Position numbers and translations under genes: made by a program | Notes under the pieces: model-generated | What the model saw: the letters and a program-made list of their open reading frames with translations, nothing else | The model's database searches: none | What the model was told of the DNA's origin: nothing | Assembly (NCBI GenBank): GCA_034926605.1 | Contig: JAYFQV010000013.1 | Span: forward strand, 124,001 to 188,000 | Reading direction: 5' to 3' | Source: CALXXL01 sp034926605 | Lineage (GTDB): Bacteria > Verrucomicrobiota > Lentisphaeria > Victivallales > Victivallaceae | DNA length: 64,000 nt | Shown here: one piece after another, positions 6,785-14,297 of the stretch | How the letters are laid out: the number at the start of each line of letters is the position of its first letter | Position numbering within the stretch: position 1 is the first letter of the stretch

Positions 6785-7534
6785 ATGGGAATGGCTCGTC
6801 AATATCACGAGATGATGATGCGGCGCGAGGCCGAGGAAGCCGCCGCCAAGCGGCTGGCCGAAGGCGGCGCCGCGGCGATGAAGGCCGCCGGGGACAGCGC
6901 GTTCACGTTGCTGGTGGACGCGCTGGCGGCGGCCCGTAACACGGTACACGCCGCGCCGCAGGGCGAAGCCCGGGTGGCGCTGAAGCGCAAGTTTTTGGCC
7001 GAGTTCATGCCGGCGGTGGAGGACTATCTCGCCACCGGCAAGGTATACGCCAACCCGGTGCTGATCTGGTGCATGGTCTGGAGCTTCGACGTTGGCGACG
7101 CCGCCACCGGCATCCGGCTGGCGGAAGCCGCGATCGCGCAGCACCAGAAACTGACCGCCCCGTTCCAGAATGACTACACGGTGGCGAGGTTCGCCGCCGA
7201 CGCGGTGCTGGAATGGGCGCAGGCGCAGGTCAAGGCCGGAAGCAGCGCGGAACCGTACTTCACCAGATTTCTGGACAAGGTGCTTTCCGGCGCGCTGGCG
7301 GTGCATGACATCGTTAAGGCCAAGTATTGCAAGCTGGCCGCGCAGATCCACGCCGCCGCCGGCAACCCGGCCCCGGCGCTGGAGTACGCCCGCAGGGCGC
7401 AGGAACTTGGCGGCGACAAGGCGCAGGTCAAGACCCTGATCTCCGCGCTGGAGAAGACGGTGGCCGAGAAGGCGGAAGCCTCGCGGTATGAGCAGAAAAA
7501 CGACAATCCGGACGACGAGCCGGAGGAGCAGTAA
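6785..7534 (+). CDS. M: terminase small subunit, P2 gpM family
   Basis: A 249-aa protein matching the P2 gpM size (247 aa) and position after gpN. It has a charged, alanine-rich coiled N-terminus (REAEEAAAKRLAEGG), the segment KRKFLAEFMPAVEDYLATG and VLIWCMVWSFDVGDAATGIRLAE typical of gpM, and a C-terminal tetratricopeptide-like helical part. It recognises cos DNA with gpP. AGGAGG lies upstream of the ATG. Repeat cassettes follow its stop codon directly. Confidence 0.9.
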   Translation: MGMARQYHEMMMRREAEEAAAKRLAEGGAAAMKAAGDSAFTLLVDALAAARNTVHAAPQGEARVALKRKFLAEFMPAVEDYLATGKVYANPVLIWCMVWSFDVGDAATGIRLAEAAIAQHQKLTAPFQNDYTVARFAADAVLEWAQAQVKAGSSAEPYFTRFLDKVLSGALAVHDIVKAKYCKLAAQIHAAAGNPAPALEYARRAQELGGDKAQVKTLISALEKTVAEKAEASRYEQKNDNPDDEPEEQ

Positions 7535-7535
7535 A

Positions 7536-7671
7536 ATGGATAACTCCTTTGCCGGAGCCGCGAGCATTGCGCGGCAAGCGGAGCGCGGAGGCCGTGGCCT
7601 CCGGAAAACGGGGGAATTTGCAAGGCAAACTCCCGAGCTCCGTGAGCGAAGGGAGCCCCGTTTTTTGGAGC
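7536..7671 (+). repeat. palindromic repeat cassette, copy B
   Basis: Second copy of the cassette, beginning one base after the gpM stop. It has GCGGAGGCCGTGGCCTCC, the TTTGC...GCAAA hairpin with shorter arms than copy A, and ends TTTTTTGGAG. An open frame of 46 codons runs through it (7536-7676, MDNSFAGAASIARQAERGGR...). No structural gene begins at its end; two more cassette pieces intervene before gpL. Confidence 0.85.
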
Positions 7672-7679
7672 TTTAACCA

Positions 7680-7812
7680 CACCCCGCCGGGCGGCCGGCC
7701 GGGGTTTCGCGCGGATTTGGGTACTCCCCCCCCCCTGGTTGCCGCGCGATCAACCGGCCGCCGCTCGGCCCTTAACGAGTTTTTTTAACGCGACAAGCGC
7801 AACTTTTTGGAG
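7680..7812 (+). repeat. degenerate spacer and partial cassette (B') with a 10-C tract
   Basis: This piece holds a strong stem (ACCCCG around 7680 with CGGGGT near 7700), a run of ten C at 7726-7735 and, at the end, a tail matching the cassettes (AAGCGCAACTTTTTGGAG, about 7795-7812). The tail provides a ribosome binding site for the next small frame at 7821. No gene is supported here. Confidence 0.55.
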
Positions 7813-7820
7813 ACGATCGG

Positions 7821-7963
7821 ATGAATAATACCTTTCCCGAAGTGCCGAGTACGGCGCACCGCGCCGCACGGAGAAGCGGCGGGCGTGGCCTCCGAAAAGT
7901 AGCGGTATTTGCAAAGCAAACTCGGCGCGCGCCGTATCGCGCGGCGAGCGCAACTTTTTGGAG
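7821..7963 (+). repeat. palindromic repeat cassette, copy C
   Basis: Third full copy. GTACGGCGC (about 7840) pairs with the distal GCGCCGTAT (one G-U), the inner hairpin is TTTGC...GCAAA, and it ends GCAACTTTTTGGAG seven bases before the gpL ATG. A 49-codon frame starting ATG 7821 (MNNTFPEVPSTAHRAARRSG...) ends with TGA at 7968-7970, overlapping the gpL ATG as TGATG. Confidence 0.85.
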
Positions 7964-7969
7964 AAGCTG

Positions 7970-8422
7970 ATGGCTTGGGGCGACACACCTGCTTCGGGTA
8001 AATTGAAAGACATCGTGCTGGGCGGCTTCTGGCCGGACATCTCGGCCGAGAAGTTCAAGCTCCGGTACCGGATCCCGGCGGAGATCCCCGGCGACACCAT
8101 CACCGACCATTTGCGCCTGGCTGCGCTTACGGTATGCAGACAGCTTGCCGGCTGGCAGGCGCAGCAGACCGTCGACACGCTGGCGGAGGTTCCGCAGGCG
8201 TCGGTGGATTTCGAGGGATCGCTGGTCCCGTTTTTCGAGCGCGCGGTGTACTGCGAGGCGAAAGCCGCGCTGCTGCGCGAAACGGTGACGGTGGACCGCC
8301 GCCCGGCGGCCGAAAACGCCGCCAAGGCCGGCGACGCCACCGAGGACAAGTACCGGGAGTTCGCGGCGGAGGCGATCGCGGCCATCGTGGGTTCCTCACG
8401 GATAACCGTAACCATAATTTAA
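7970..8422 (+). CDS. L: head completion protein, P2 gpL family
   Basis: A 150-aa protein beginning MAWGDTPASGKLKDIVLGGF. The lines VLGGFWPDISAEKFKLRYRIP and DHLRLAALTVCRQLAGWQ and the position after M fit P2 gpL, which completes the portal-neck end of the head. The ATG at 7970 is preferred to an in-frame TTG at 7958 because the cassette's TTTTTGGAG lies just upstream of it. Usual length is about 160 aa. Confidence 0.85.
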   Translation: MAWGDTPASGKLKDIVLGGFWPDISAEKFKLRYRIPAEIPGDTITDHLRLAALTVCRQLAGWQAQQTVDTLAEVPQASVDFEGSLVPFFERAVYCEAKAALLRETVTVDRRPAAENAAKAGDATEDKYREFAAEAIAAIVGSSRITVTII

Positions 8423-8441
8423 CGCCCAAGGTGCTTTAGGC

Positions 8442-8945
8442 ATGATCAGATCACGGTTCGACGAATTGGGTGAATACCTGAAAGGCAAGCTGGCAGCTTT
8501 GCGGCTGCAGGCGGATAACATCGACTTTTGCGTTGAGAAAATCCGACCAGAGGAAGGCGGCCACCAGGACGACGAGAACGGCACTTATCTGTGCAATCTC
8601 GCCTATACCGGCGTGATCTATATCGAGCGGCTGCAATATGCAAGGCTGCCGATGCTGCTTCTGTATATTCGCAGCTGGCTCGACGAATTCGACGACTCCC
8701 GCGGCGCGTTCAAACTCCCCTCCCCGCAGTTCGACCTGATCAAGCTGGACTCGCTGTATTACGACGTTCAGGTTTCCATCGAATTCATCGACCCGGTTTA
8801 CATTGCCGAGGCCGACGGCACCGACGCCGCCGATGACGTGATCACCTGGAACGGCAAAAGTTACGCCGCCAAGGAATTTATCTATAACGTGGCCGATTCC
8901 GGCGACGTGGCGGGCGCGCCGACCGAAACGGAGGCAGTGGAATGA
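8442..8945 (+). CDS. R: tail completion protein, P2 gpR family
   Basis: A 167-aa protein. Segments such as LCNLAYTGVIYIERLQYARLP and LLYIRSWLDEFDD correspond to gpR, which together with gpS finishes the tail end that joins the head. Length is close to P2 gpR (155 aa). Its stop overlaps the next start (ATGA at 8942-8945), so translation is coupled to gpS, the normal R-S arrangement. Confidence 0.8.
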   Translation: MIRSRFDELGEYLKGKLAALRLQADNIDFCVEKIRPEEGGHQDDENGTYLCNLAYTGVIYIERLQYARLPMLLLYIRSWLDEFDDSRGAFKLPSPQFDLIKLDSLYYDVQVSIEFIDPVYIAEADGTDAADDVITWNGKSYAAKEFIYNVADSGDVAGAPTETEAVE

Positions 8946-9592
8946 CCAAACCGATGTTCAGCGCCTCCGCCGGCGGCTTCCGCGAAGCCCGGGACCTGCT
9001 CCGGCTGCTGGAGATGACCCCGGCCCTGAAGCGGCGCTTCCTGGCGCGCCTGGGCCGCATGGCGATCGCCCAGGCCAAGAAAAATATCAAAGACCAGAAG
9101 ACGGTGGACGGCTCGGCGTTCGCGCCGCGCAGCGCCAAGAGCTCCAAGAAGGGGCCGATGCTGCGCCACCTGGCCGACGGCAAGTGGATTAAGGTGTTCA
9201 TGCGCGGCGACGACGCCGCCGAAGTCGGCTTTCTGCGAAACGTGGGATATGTGGCCAACAAGCACCAGACCGGGAGCGACGAACAATACAAGCTGAACAA
9301 GCACCTGGACCTGTTCCCGCGCTCGCTATGGTATCATCTGGTGACCGAGCCGCAGGCGCACGAGCTGATCCGCTGCGGGCTGAAGCTCCCAAAATCAGAA
9401 ATTTTAAAAACCGTCACCGTGGGCGACGCCGTCAACTGGCTGCGCGCCCACAAGGATTCGTGGACGATCCGCGTTCCGGCCCGCCCGTTCCTGGGCGCCG
9501 GCCGCGAACAGCGCAAAATATGGGCGGACACCCTGATGGGCGACATCCGCGAACGATTCCGCGCAAAAAATTACGCAAACCTTTTAACTTAG
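8942..9592 (+). CDS. S: tail completion / virion morphogenesis protein, P2 gpS family
   Basis: A 216-aa protein of the phage virion morphogenesis family (P2 gpS, Mu gpG). Typical features are RMAIAQAKKNIKDQKTVDGSAFAP near residues 40-60, GFLRNVGYVANKHQTG and VPARPFLGAG near the C-terminus. It is longer than P2 gpS (150 aa) because of an insert around SLWYHLVTEPQAHELIRCG. It overlaps gpR by four bases. Confidence 0.85.
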   Translation: MTKPMFSASAGGFREARDLLRLLEMTPALKRRFLARLGRMAIAQAKKNIKDQKTVDGSAFAPRSAKSSKKGPMLRHLADGKWIKVFMRGDDAAEVGFLRNVGYVANKHQTGSDEQYKLNKHLDLFPRSLWYHLVTEPQAHELIRCGLKLPKSEILKTVTVGDAVNWLRAHKDSWTIRVPARPFLGAGREQRKIWADTLMGDIRERFRAKNYANLLT

Positions 9593-9602
9593 GAGTTAAA
9601 TT

Positions 9603-10730
9603 ATGGGCATTGGTACTGTGGGTATCGTTACCCTCAACAATCAGCAGGGCGGCTTCAAACAGCCCGAAAAGACGTTTTTGTACATCGGCACGGCGGGCGC
9701 CGGCGGCACCGCCTCCGGCGCGGTCACCATCGGCAGCGGCAGCAACCTCGACACCCTGTTCGGCGCCGCCGCCAGCAACCTGAAGACCCAGCTGGCGGCC
9801 GCGATCGCCAACGCGAAGGACAACAACTTTTTCGCTTACGCCTACCCTCTGGCGGCGGAGGAGGATTACGCCGCCGCGGTCAAAAAGCTGCTGACCAAGC
9901 CGGACGATCTCAATGTGGAAGCGATCGTGGTCTGCGACCCGGTTGAGACCAACGCCGAAGTGGTGGCCGCCCAGACGCTGGCGGACTACATCACCAGCGC
10001 CTACGCGAAGTTCGTGGCCATCCACCTCTGCGTGGCCGGCATCGATTCGGAGACGCAGACCTGGGCGCAGTATGTGACCGCCGCCAAAACCGTGCGCGGC
10101 AGCACGGTGGCCGATCGCGTCACCGTCACCCTCAATTTGTGGGCGGACTGCCCCGGCACGGTATGCGGCCGGCTCTGCAGCCCGGCCGCCAGCATCGCCG
10201 ACACCCCGATGCGGGTCAAGACCGGCGCGGTCACCCTTTCCGGCGATCTGCCGGTGGATTCCACCGGCGCTCCGCTGGATATGACCATCATCAAGGATCT
10301 TTCCGAGGCCGGGTTCAGCGTGCCGCAGTGGTACGACGGCTACGACGGCATCTACTGGGCCGACATGCCGGTGCTGGACGCCGAGACCGGCGATTTCCAG
10401 GTGATCGAGCATCGCCGGGTGATCGACTATCTTTGCCGCCGCGTCCGGATCCAGGCGATCAAGCGGATCGGCGACCGTTCGCTGAATTCGACGGACAAAT
10501 CGATCGCGGCCGCCAAGACCTACTTCGCCGCCCCGCTGCGCGCCGCCGCCAAGCCGGTGGTGGTGGCCGGGGTGGAAGTTCCGGCGCTGATCCAGCCGCC
10601 GGGCGACGACGCCGTGAACATCACCTGGACCAGCCAGACCGAGGTGTCCATCGCCATCACGGTGCAGCCGTTCGGCTGCCCGAAGAAAATAACCGTCTAT
10701 CTCGGCCTCGATCTGAGCGTCGAGGCATAA
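9603..10730 (+). CDS. contractile tail sheath protein (DUF2586-like)
   Basis: A 375-aa protein right after S and before the tube gene, the sheath position. Its overall pattern (N-terminal GIVTLNNQQGGFKQPEKTFLYIGT, a long helical middle, VPQWYDGYDGIYWADMPVL, then DYLCRRVRIQAIKRI) fits the HP1/K139-type sheath annotated DUF2586 better than the P2 FI type. It polymerises around the tail tube and contracts. TAGGAG precedes the ATG. Confidence 0.8.
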   Translation: MGIGTVGIVTLNNQQGGFKQPEKTFLYIGTAGAGGTASGAVTIGSGSNLDTLFGAAASNLKTQLAAAIANAKDNNFFAYAYPLAAEEDYAAAVKKLLTKPDDLNVEAIVVCDPVETNAEVVAAQTLADYITSAYAKFVAIHLCVAGIDSETQTWAQYVTAAKTVRGSTVADRVTVTLNLWADCPGTVCGRLCSPAASIADTPMRVKTGAVTLSGDLPVDSTGAPLDMTIIKDLSEAGFSVPQWYDGYDGIYWADMPVLDAETGDFQVIEHRRVIDYLCRRVRIQAIKRIGDRSLNSTDKSIAAAKTYFAAPLRAAAKPVVVAGVEVPALIQPPGDDAVNITWTSQTEVSIAITVQPFGCPKKITVYLGLDLSVEA

Positions 10731-10739
10731 GGAGAAGCT

Positions 10740-11183
10740 ATGAACAAGCAGAGATTCAACGGCATGAGCTTCGATCTGGACCTTGGCGTGACCGCGCTGA
10801 AGGTTCAGAAGTGCACGCTGGACATAACCGACAACACCACCGTGGCCAAGCGCAACGGCCGCCCGGACGGCTATCTGCCGGGCGACGTTTCCGCCGCCGG
10901 CACCATTACGGTGGACCGCGACGGCCTGGCCGCCCTCACCGAGCAAGCCAAGTCCGCAGGGTACTGGCAGGGGATCGAACCTTTCGACATCTGCACCTAC
11001 GCCAAAGTCGGCGACGACGAACTGAAGATCGAGGCGTTCGGCTGCAAGGTGAAGATTTCCAAGCTGCTCGACATCGACAAATCGAAGACGGACGAAACGC
11101 TGTTTGAGATCCCCTACGATGTGACCAGCCCCGACTTCGTCAATATCAACGGGGTTCCGTACCTTGAACCCATAACCGAATAA
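10740..11183 (+). CDS. tail tube protein (DUF2597-like)
   Basis: A 147-aa protein directly after the sheath gene, with AAGGAG before ATG. The beginning (RFNGMSFDLDLGVTALKVQK) and the central RPDGYLPGDVSAAGTITVD are typical of the DUF2597 tube proteins that pair with DUF2586 sheaths in HP1-like phages. It forms the inner tube. Confidence 0.82.
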   Translation: MNKQRFNGMSFDLDLGVTALKVQKCTLDITDNTTVAKRNGRPDGYLPGDVSAAGTITVDRDGLAALTEQAKSAGYWQGIEPFDICTYAKVGDDELKIEAFGCKVKISKLLDIDKSKTDETLFEIPYDVTSPDFVNINGVPYLEPITE

Positions 11184-11206
11184 TAACAACTGAAGGGAAT
11201 GGAAAA

Positions 11207-11467
11207 ATGGATGCCAAAAAGATCGTGCTGGAAGTAGGTGAGGCGGAGCTTCACTTTACGGTAAGCCTCGACGACTACAACCGCTTTGTCAATGAGACTA
11301 TGCCGGCTGACAAAATATCGCCGTCTCTGCGCTTCCTGCGCCGCTGCGTGGATCCGAAGGACGCCGCGGCCCTGAAGACGTTCACCGACCAGGGGCTGAC
11401 CATGGATATTGTGTCGGCGCTGGTCGAGGAGTTCCGGCCGCGCCTGGAGATCATGGCAAAAAAGTAA
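11207..11467 (+). CDS. E: tail assembly chaperone E, pre-frameshift product
   Basis: An 86-aa protein between tube and tape measure genes, the gpE position. VSLDDYNRFVNETMPADK and the C-terminal PRLEIMAKK fit phage tail assembly chaperones. Its last codons are GCA AAA AAG followed by TAA, forming the heptamer A-AAA-AAG (11458-11464) in the right phase for -1 slippage. P2 gpE is 91 aa. Confidence 0.85.
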   Translation: MDAKKIVLEVGEAELHFTVSLDDYNRFVNETMPADKISPSLRFLRRCVDPKDAAALKTFTDQGLTMDIVSALVEEFRPRLEIMAKK

Positions 11468-11637
11468 GCGAGCGCCTGGCTCACCTTGAGGCGGATAACG
11501 GGACCTACGACCTTATGTGCGTCTACGCCCGCCGCTGGTTTCCCGGGCGCAAAATCGATGAGAATTGCCTGGCGGAAGCGATGTTCCTGGAACGCGACTT
11601 TTGGCGGCATTGGGAAAAGTTGCTCGGCGCGGAATAA
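11207..11637 (+). CDS. tail assembly chaperone E-E' frameshift fusion
   Basis: A -1 slip on A-AAA-AAG (11458-11464) bypasses the TAA and continues GTA AGC GAG to TAA at 11635-11637, adding 57 residues (VSERLAHLEADNGTYDLM... ending KLLGAE). The product is 143 aa, matching P2 gpE+E' (about 142 aa). A possible stimulatory stem, CGCCT pairing with AGGCG, lies about ten bases after the heptamer. The extension has strong coding character (RRWFPGRK, ERDFWRHWEKLL) but no start codon or binding site of its own. Confidence 0.82.
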
Positions 11638-11639
11638 AA

Positions 11640-11858
11640 CTAACGGTAACGATGTTTTGCCGCGATACGCCAGGGGTGATTGATCGGAAAGAACACAAGG
11701 ATGATGAAGTCCGGAATGGCAAGGATCAAAACAAGCGCAAGCGCGCCAAGCATCCCGGAGCAAATCGCCCCGAACAAGGTGGCGGCGCCGGCGGCGGGAA
11801 GCACAATGCACACAACGATGCCGATGGCGATTTTGATGTACCAAGCTGCCTTTTTCAT
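11640..11858 (-). CDS. antisense two-helix membrane protein, moron-like
   Basis: A 72-aa protein encoded against the tail cluster, starting MKKAAWYIKIAIGIVV. It has two hydrophobic segments (IKIAIGIVVCIVLPAAGAA and MLGALALVLILAIPDFIIL), so it is an inner-membrane protein. The ATG at 11858 follows GGAGG by a good spacing; the longer frame to 11894 would run into the promoter. The independent promoter and reverse orientation inside the structural cluster are hallmarks of morons, which often change host properties or superinfection. Function unknown. Confidence 0.7.
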   Translation of the reverse strand: MKKAAWYIKIAIGIVVCIVLPAAGAATLFGAICSGMLGALALVLILAIPDFIILVFFPINHPWRIAAKHRYR

Positions 11859-11882
11859 GTTGATCCTCCGTTCTTTATCATA

Positions 11883-11911
11883 ATTATAACACACTTTTCA
11901 TAAAAAGGCAA
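11883..11911 (-). promoter_or_regulatory. promoter of the antisense membrane gene
   Basis: Read leftward, TTGCCT (plus 11906-11911) and TATAAT (plus 11883-11888) are 17 bp apart, a strong sigma70-type promoter active without a late activator. The spacer end GAAAAGTGTGTTATAAT closely resembles the hicAB spacer end CAAAAGTGTGGTATATT, suggesting shared control. Confidence 0.75.
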
Positions 11912-11917
11912 ATTTAA

Positions 11918-13981
11918 ATGGCTGACGGCGCCTTGGAAAAACTTTTTTTTCAGATTTCGCTGATCGATAAGATCACCGGCCCGTCCCGCGGCGTGTGCAG
12001 CGCGGTTGCGCGGATGCAGCGCCAGTTTGGCGACGCCGCCGTGCAGCTTTCGTTCGGTTCGGCGGCAATCGGCGGCGTGATTAACCGGATGAACGCCTTT
12101 GTTGCCCCCGCCCGGGATATGAACAAGGCTTTGAACGAGGTGGCCAGTTTGGGCGTTGCCCCGGCGGAGCTGGCGAAACTGGAGGCCGCCTCAAAAAAAA
12201 TCACCTCAAGGTTCGGCGGGGACGCCGCCGAAATGGTGCGTTCCGCCTATGACATCCAAAGTGCTATCCCCGGCTTGGCCGACGGCGCACTGGCAGCTTT
12301 CACCAGCACCAGCGCCGTGCTGGCAAAAGCCACAAAATCATCCAAAAAAGAGATGACCGACTACATGGGCAGTATGTACAATATCTTTGAGACGGACGCC
12401 AAAAAGATCGGCCAGGCCGAATGGGTGGAGCAGCTGGCGGGCAAGACCGCCTACGCCGTACAGATGTTTAAAACCACCGGTCCGGAAATGAAACAGGCTT
12501 TCGAAGGAATCGGCTCCACCGCCCAGCTTATGGGCGTGAAGATGGAGGAACAGATCGCGGTGCTCGGAACGTTGCAGGGATCCATGGGCGCGGCAAACGC
12601 CGGCACCGCCTACAAAGGGCTTATGACGCATTTGGATTCCGGCCAGAAAACACTGGGGGTTAATTTTAAGGACGCCAATGGCAACTTGCTGCCGATTTAT
12701 GACATTCTGGGCAAAATCCAAGGGAAAATCGGCGGCCTCGACAAGGACCAGCGGGTTGCCATGCTGACCAAGGCATTCGGCGAAACCGGCGCGCAGGCGG
12801 TGATGAACCTGATGGAAAAAACCGGCCAGTTGAAAACCTCAATCACCGACCTGTCGGCAATACAGGGTTCGGAATTGGCGCTGAAAATGGCCGAACAGAT
12901 GATTGACCCGGCCGAACGGCTGGATGGGGTGTTGAACGTGCTTAAAACCACACTGGGCCAGGCGCTGCTGCCGGCGGTAAATATGGTAATCGGGGGATTG
13001 GCCCGAATGGGCATCTGGCTCAACTGGGCGGTGGAAAATATCCCCGGGATGAATGTGGTGGTGGGTGTGCTGGTGGGAAGCGTCGCGGCGCTGGTACTGG
13101 CGTTCGGCGCATTGAAGGTTATCACCGGCGTTCGCGGCATGTTGAAAACCCTGCATACCTCTTTCCGGGTTTTGCGCGTGGTAATTCACAAATCGCACCT
13201 GGCCGCAAGAATTTTCAATCTTACCAACCTGAAAATGACCGCCGGAATGATCTGGCAGAAAACGGTGATGATTGCAAGCAAAATCGCCATGCTGATCTAT
13301 GCCGGGGCGATGTGGGTATTGAACGGCGGGCTGATTACCGCCGCCATCGGTGTATGGAGTTTTACCGCGGCGTTGCTCGCCTGCCCGATCACCTGGATCG
13401 TTATCGGCATCGTGGCGCTGATCGCGGCGGTGGCGCTGCTGGTGGTCTACTGGGACGAAATTTGCGCCTGGTTCAAAAAGAGCTGGGAATATCTGCTGCT
13501 GCTGATCGGCCCGATCGGCTGGGTGATCTTCGCTTTCCGCAAATGGGGGGTTATTAAGGATATTGCCGGCGCCGTCTGGCGCGGCATCGTGGCAGGATTC
13601 CAGTGGATGTGGGAGCGCCTGAAAATGGTTGGCACCGCGATCGGCGACTTCTTCGTTGGCATCTGGGACATGATCGTGGAGGTGTTCCAGAGCATGATCA
13701 ACGCCGTTATGGGCGTGATCCAGGGCGTGGTCAACGGCGTGCTGGCAATCTACAACAAGATCACCGGCAAGAACGTGCAGGTGAACTGGTCGATCGACTA
13801 CAAGAAGAACCAGCCGGCCGTCTCCGGCGCCGCCGGGAGTTCCTCGCGCGACATCGCCGCCGGCGGCGTGCGCGGCGGCACCACCACCAACCGTACCACC
13901 AATTACGGCGGCGTGACCGTCAACGCGCCCAACGGCCTTGGCCCCGGGCAGCTCGAAGAATATATGGCGCTTCAGGGATAG
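11918..13981 (+). CDS. T: tail tape measure protein, gpT
   Basis: A 687-aa protein, the longest gene of the tail cluster. The N-terminal region (RSAYDIQSAI, SAVLAKATKSSKKEMTDYMGSMYN in parts, AFEGIGSTAQLMGV, LGTLQGSMGAANAGTAYKGL) is the TP901-type tape measure domain. The middle has several long hydrophobic segments (VVVGVLVGSVAALVLAFGAL; WSFTAALLACPITWIVIGIV). It sets tail length and is ejected into the cell envelope. P2 gpT is 815 aa, so a somewhat shorter tail is expected. The binding site is weak (AAAGG). Confidence 0.92.
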   Translation: MADGALEKLFFQISLIDKITGPSRGVCSAVARMQRQFGDAAVQLSFGSAAIGGVINRMNAFVAPARDMNKALNEVASLGVAPAELAKLEAASKKITSRFGGDAAEMVRSAYDIQSAIPGLADGALAAFTSTSAVLAKATKSSKKEMTDYMGSMYNIFETDAKKIGQAEWVEQLAGKTAYAVQMFKTTGPEMKQAFEGIGSTAQLMGVKMEEQIAVLGTLQGSMGAANAGTAYKGLMTHLDSGQKTLGVNFKDANGNLLPIYDILGKIQGKIGGLDKDQRVAMLTKAFGETGAQAVMNLMEKTGQLKTSITDLSAIQGSELALKMAEQMIDPAERLDGVLNVLKTTLGQALLPAVNMVIGGLARMGIWLNWAVENIPGMNVVVGVLVGSVAALVLAFGALKVITGVRGMLKTLHTSFRVLRVVIHKSHLAARIFNLTNLKMTAGMIWQKTVMIASKIAMLIYAGAMWVLNGGLITAAIGVWSFTAALLACPITWIVIGIVALIAAVALLVVYWDEICAWFKKSWEYLLLLIGPIGWVIFAFRKWGVIKDIAGAVWRGIVAGFQWMWERLKMVGTAIGDFFVGIWDMIVEVFQSMINAVMGVIQGVVNGVLAIYNKITGKNVQVNWSIDYKKNQPAVSGAAGSSSRDIAAGGVRGGTTTNRTTNYGGVTVNAPNGLGPGQLEEYMALQG

Positions 13982-13982
13982 A

Positions 13983-14297
13983 ATGATTTACAGCGATATA
14001 CAACTTGAAAACGACGATCTGGCGCTTTCCGGCGCGCAGGCCGCGATCATCGAAGACCGCGACGTGATAATCCAGGACGTGGTCACCGCGCTGCGCGTCT
14101 CCGGGCTGCTGGTGCTGCTGGTCGGCGACCGCGACACCGAAAGCCGCGCCATCACCGAGGGCCGGATCATCGACCTGGTGGAGGAGGATTCCCGCATCGT
14201 TCCCGGCACCGTCGCCTTTTCGGCCGAAACCGGCGGTTATCTGCTGACCGGCCAAACCTATGAATTCGGCGGCTTCGCCGAGGAGATTTCGATATGA
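13983..14297 (+). CDS. baseplate-region protein, DUF2590-like
   Basis: A 104-aa protein starting MIYSDIQLENDDLALSG. IIEDRDVIIQDVVTALRVSGLL, EGRIIDLVEEDSRIVPGTV and the C-terminal YEFGGF fit the DUF2590 family found before gpJ in HP1-like phages; a baseplate wedge role like gpW/gp25 is inferred from position. The start at 13983 lies just behind the tape measure stop. Its stop overlaps the gpJ start (ATGA). Confidence 0.75.
   Translation: MIYSDIQLENDDLALSGAQAAIIEDRDVIIQDVVTALRVSGLLVLLVGDRDTESRAITEGRIIDLVEEDSRIVPGTVAFSAETGGYLLTGQTYEFGGFAEEISI

Noticed and set aside
7536..7676. Cassette frame B as a confident protein gene
   Set aside because: The peptide is not conserved with the same phase in copy E and codon use looks like DNA-level conservation; kept only as an observation.
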